Made by a program: the position numbers and the translations under genes. The notes under the pieces were generated by a model. It was not told the origin of the DNA and ran no database searches. It saw nothing but the letters and a program-made list of their open reading frames with translations. A DNA stretch of 64,000 nucleotides from Ptychodera flava (lineage: Eukaryota; Hemichordata; Enteropneusta; Ptychoderidae), in assembly GCF_041260155.1 (NCBI RefSeq), contig NC_091940.1:27965304-28029303 (forward strand). The letters are read 5' to 3'. Shown here piece after piece: positions 61,387 to 64,000 of this stretch. Each line of letters begins with the position of its first letter. Within the stretch, counting starts at the first letter, position 1.

Positions 61387-62890
61387 TCCCCTAATAAATA
61401 TAGCTGCAAAGCAGCGATGAAGGGTTTCGACACAAGTGGCAGCATTAGAGCCAAAGAAAATTATATTAAGCGCATAATTAATGAAGTACAGGATATGGTG
61501 TCATATGGTCTCCCATCATACCAAATAGGACGGGTATAGCACTTGTGGCTACCTAGTTTATGGACATATACTCATATTAAAGGTCAAAGGTCATCGAGGT
61601 CACATGACATTTTGTCAAAAAAATTGTATTGCTAAGCTATCCCTATATACCAAAAATCAGACCTCTAGCTCTATTGGCTGGCTCAGAATTAGATATGCGC
61701 ATAATTAATGAGGTACAGGATGTGGTGTCATAAGGTCTCCCATCATACCAAATATGAAAGGTGTAGCCCTTCTGGTTACTTAGTTATGGACATATACTCA
61801 TATTTAAGGTCAAAGGTCATCGAGGTCACATGATATTTTGTCAAAAAAATTGTATTGTTAAGCTATCCCTATATACCAAAAATTAGACCTCTAGCTCTAT
61901 TGGCTGGCTCAGAATTAGATATGCACATAATTAATGAGGTACAGGATGTGGTGTCATAAGGTTTCCCATCATACCAAATATGAAGGGTGTAGCACTTGTG
62001 GTTACTGAGTTATGGACATATACGTATATTCAAGGTCAAAGGTCATCGGGGTCACATGACATTTTGTCAAAAAAATTGTATTGCTAAGTTATCCCTATAT
62101 ACCAAAAATCAGACCTCTAGCTCTATTGGCTGGCTCAGAATTAGATATGCGCATAATTAATGAGGTACAGGATGTGGTGTCATAAGGTCTCCCATCATAC
62201 CAAATATGAAGGGTGTAGCACTTGTGGTTACTTAGCTATGGACATATACGTATATTCAAAGTCAAAGGTCATGAAGGTCACATGACATTTTGTCAAAAAA
62301 ATTGTATTGCTAAGTTATCCCTATATACCAAAAATCAGACCTCTAGCTCTATTACCTGGCTCAGAATTAGAAATGCACGTAATAAATGAGTTGGAGGAAG
62401 ATGCCAAGGTCAGAGGTCAAATGGAATCCCCAAAAATGTGGAGAGCAATTTGGTCCCCTACTGGCCATTGTCCAATAGACGCTGGCTGTCTTGGACTTTA
62501 ACATAGGCCAGAATAAGCCATTGCCATAGCTTAGCTGCATAGGTATAGGGAAGGTCAAAGGTCATAGAAAAATCAGAAAAATAATACTTTAAAAATCTTC
62601 TTCTCAAAATTGGCAAGACCTGTGACTTTGATATTTGGCATGAAGGAGCAAGGCTATAAGGTCTAAAAAGTGACTTGAGCAGAATTTTGATTAATCATTT
62701 TTTATGCAAATGAAGTCAATTTTAAAGTTTATTTTCATAATAGCAAAAAGGTCACGTGACCTTTTGTTATGGTCATGTGACAAAAAAATTACTTTTGATG
62801 AGTTGTACCTGTGTACCAAATATGAAGTCTCTAGGTGCAACGGTGTTCGCGTGGTAGTTGCAAAAGCTCGTCGTAAGAAGAATAATAATA
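61387..62890 (+). mobile_element. Tandem-unit element, array part 4
   Basis: Head AATATAGCTGCAAAGCAGCG with one extra A, four units, then a 3' module nearly identical to 58955-59440 (compare 62400-62870), ending AAGAAGAATAATAATAATAA. This near identity of whole elements suggests recent spread or array homogenisation. Confidence 0.75.
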
Positions 62891-64000
62891 ATAAATATAG
62901 CTGCAAGCAGCGATGACCGGGTTTCGACACAAGTAGCAGCATTAAGAGCAAAAGAAAAATAAGATTGGGCGCATAATTAATGAAGTACAGGATGCAGTGT
63001 CATTAGGTCTCCCATCATACCACGTATGAAGTCTGTAGCACTTGTGGTTATCAAGTTGTGGACATATAGGTATATTTAAGGTCAAAGGTCATCGATGTCA
63101 CATGACATTTTGTCAAAGAATTTTTATTGCTAAGCTATCCCTATATACCAAAAATCAGACCTCTAGCTCTATTGGCTGGCTCATAATTAGATATGCGCAT
63201 AATTAATTAGGTACAGGATGTGGTGTCATAAGGTCTCCCATCATACAAAATATGAAGGGTCTAGCACTTGGGGTTACTTAGTTATGCCCATATATGTATA
63301 TATAAGGTCAAAGGTCATGAAGGTCACATGACATTTTGTCAAAAAAATTGTATTGCTAAGTTATCCCTATATACCAAAAATCAGACCTCTAGCTCTATTG
63401 GCTGGCTCAGAATTAGACATGCGCATATTTAATGAGGTACAGGATGTGATGTCATAAGGTCTCCCATCATACCAAATATGAAGGGTGTACAACTTGTGGT
63501 TACTGAGTAATGGACATATACGTATATTCAAGGTCAAAGGTCATCGAGGTCACATGACATTTTGTCAAAAAAATTGTAATGCTAAGTTATCCCTATATAC
63601 CAAAAATCAGACCTCTAGCTCTATTGGCTGGCTCAGAATTAGATATGCGCATAATTAATGAGGTCTGGTCACGTGACATATTTGCAATAGATTTCTATCC
63701 CATAGTAGTCCCTGTGTACCAAAATTCGGATCTCTAGCCCTATTGGTTAGCCTAGAATTAGATATGCGCATAATTAATGAGGTCTGGTCACATGACATAT
63801 ATGCAATAGATTTCTATCCCATAGTAGTCCCTGTGTACCAAAATTCGGATCTCTAGCCCTATTGGTTAGCCTAGAATTAGATATGCGCATAATTAATGAG
63901 GTCAAGGTCACGTGACCTGACCCAAAATATTTCGGTGAACATTAACAGCCAATGATCGTCTATGTCGAAAAAGAACCAGACTCCTAGCTCTATTGGCTAG
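62891..64000 (+). mobile_element. Tandem-unit element, array part 5 (runs off the window)
   Basis: Head AATATAGCTGCAAGCAGCGA at 62896, three standard units, then at 63660-63900 a shorter about 120-bp repeat (TCTGGTCACGTGACATA, with ATTTCTATCCCATAGTAGTC and ATTCGGATCTCTAGCCCTAT) present twice. It is truncated by the window end. Confidence 0.75.

Noticed and set aside
57946..64000. CRISPR-like array because of regular repeats
   Set aside because: Units are about 226 bp, diverged and contiguous without unique spacers, in an animal genome. This is a transposon/satellite array.

Overview
The window is animal nuclear DNA: AT-rich, intron-dense and full of microsatellites and decayed transposons. 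Reading frames are short and become recognisable domains only after splicing. The combination of a CUB-domain membrane protein, an Ig/EGF receptor tyrosine kinase, L2/CR1-type LINEs, Penelope-like elements and large satellite blocks suggests a marine invertebrate, probably a deuterostome such as a hemichordate, lancelet or echinoderm. That assignment is inference. No bacterial or viral gene organisation is present.

Two multi-exon genes can be reconstructed from splice sites, phase and domain logic. Gene A (+ strand, 9691-25176, eight exons) encodes a signal peptide, a CUB domain, a CUB-related middle segment, a second CUB domain, one transmembrane helix and a short lysine-rich tail (about 493 residues). 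Gene B (- strand, about 55330 down to 28998, at least 15 exons) encodes a receptor tyrosine kinase with the order Ig-like, EGF, Ig-like, EGF/laminin-EGF, transmembrane helix, kinase. The kinase keeps its glycine loop, [15 protein letters not shown] and C-lobe motifs. The genes converge, with their 3' ends about 3.8 kb apart. Gene B's signal-peptide exon, alphaC exon and C-terminal tail were not found. Each gene has one otherwise intact exon in which a single base appears to be missing or extra, so sequencing or assembly indels are a real possibility.

Region by region: 1-2940 is a decayed duplicate of sequence at 25.6-29.1 kb, including a kinase-exon relic with a stop codon. 2.9-9.7 kb holds a LINE RT fragment, a small inverted-repeat element and a possible minus-strand secreted-protein first exon. 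Gene A's large third intron (13.3-21.0 kb) holds a dead Penelope-like element framed by about 740-bp inverted arms. Gene B's 9-kb activation-loop intron (33.3-42.4 kb) holds a second inverted-arm structure with a LINE carrying a 2A-like motif, a second Penelope fragment and a tRNA-like SINE. 46.5-49.2 kb is rich in CA, TA and CT microsatellites. From about 55.8 kb to the end, the window is repeat array: elements of 1.5-2 kb arranged head to tail, each containing variable numbers of an about 226-bp unit. Almost every unit carries the nuclear-receptor DR1 pattern AGGTCA-A-AGGTCA, usually followed by a third half-site.

The most notable observations are the nuclear-receptor half-site satellite, the CRE-bearing arms of the Penelope element, the degenerate 2A motif in the LINE, and the nearly complete Tie-like receptor gene with its broken duplicate.
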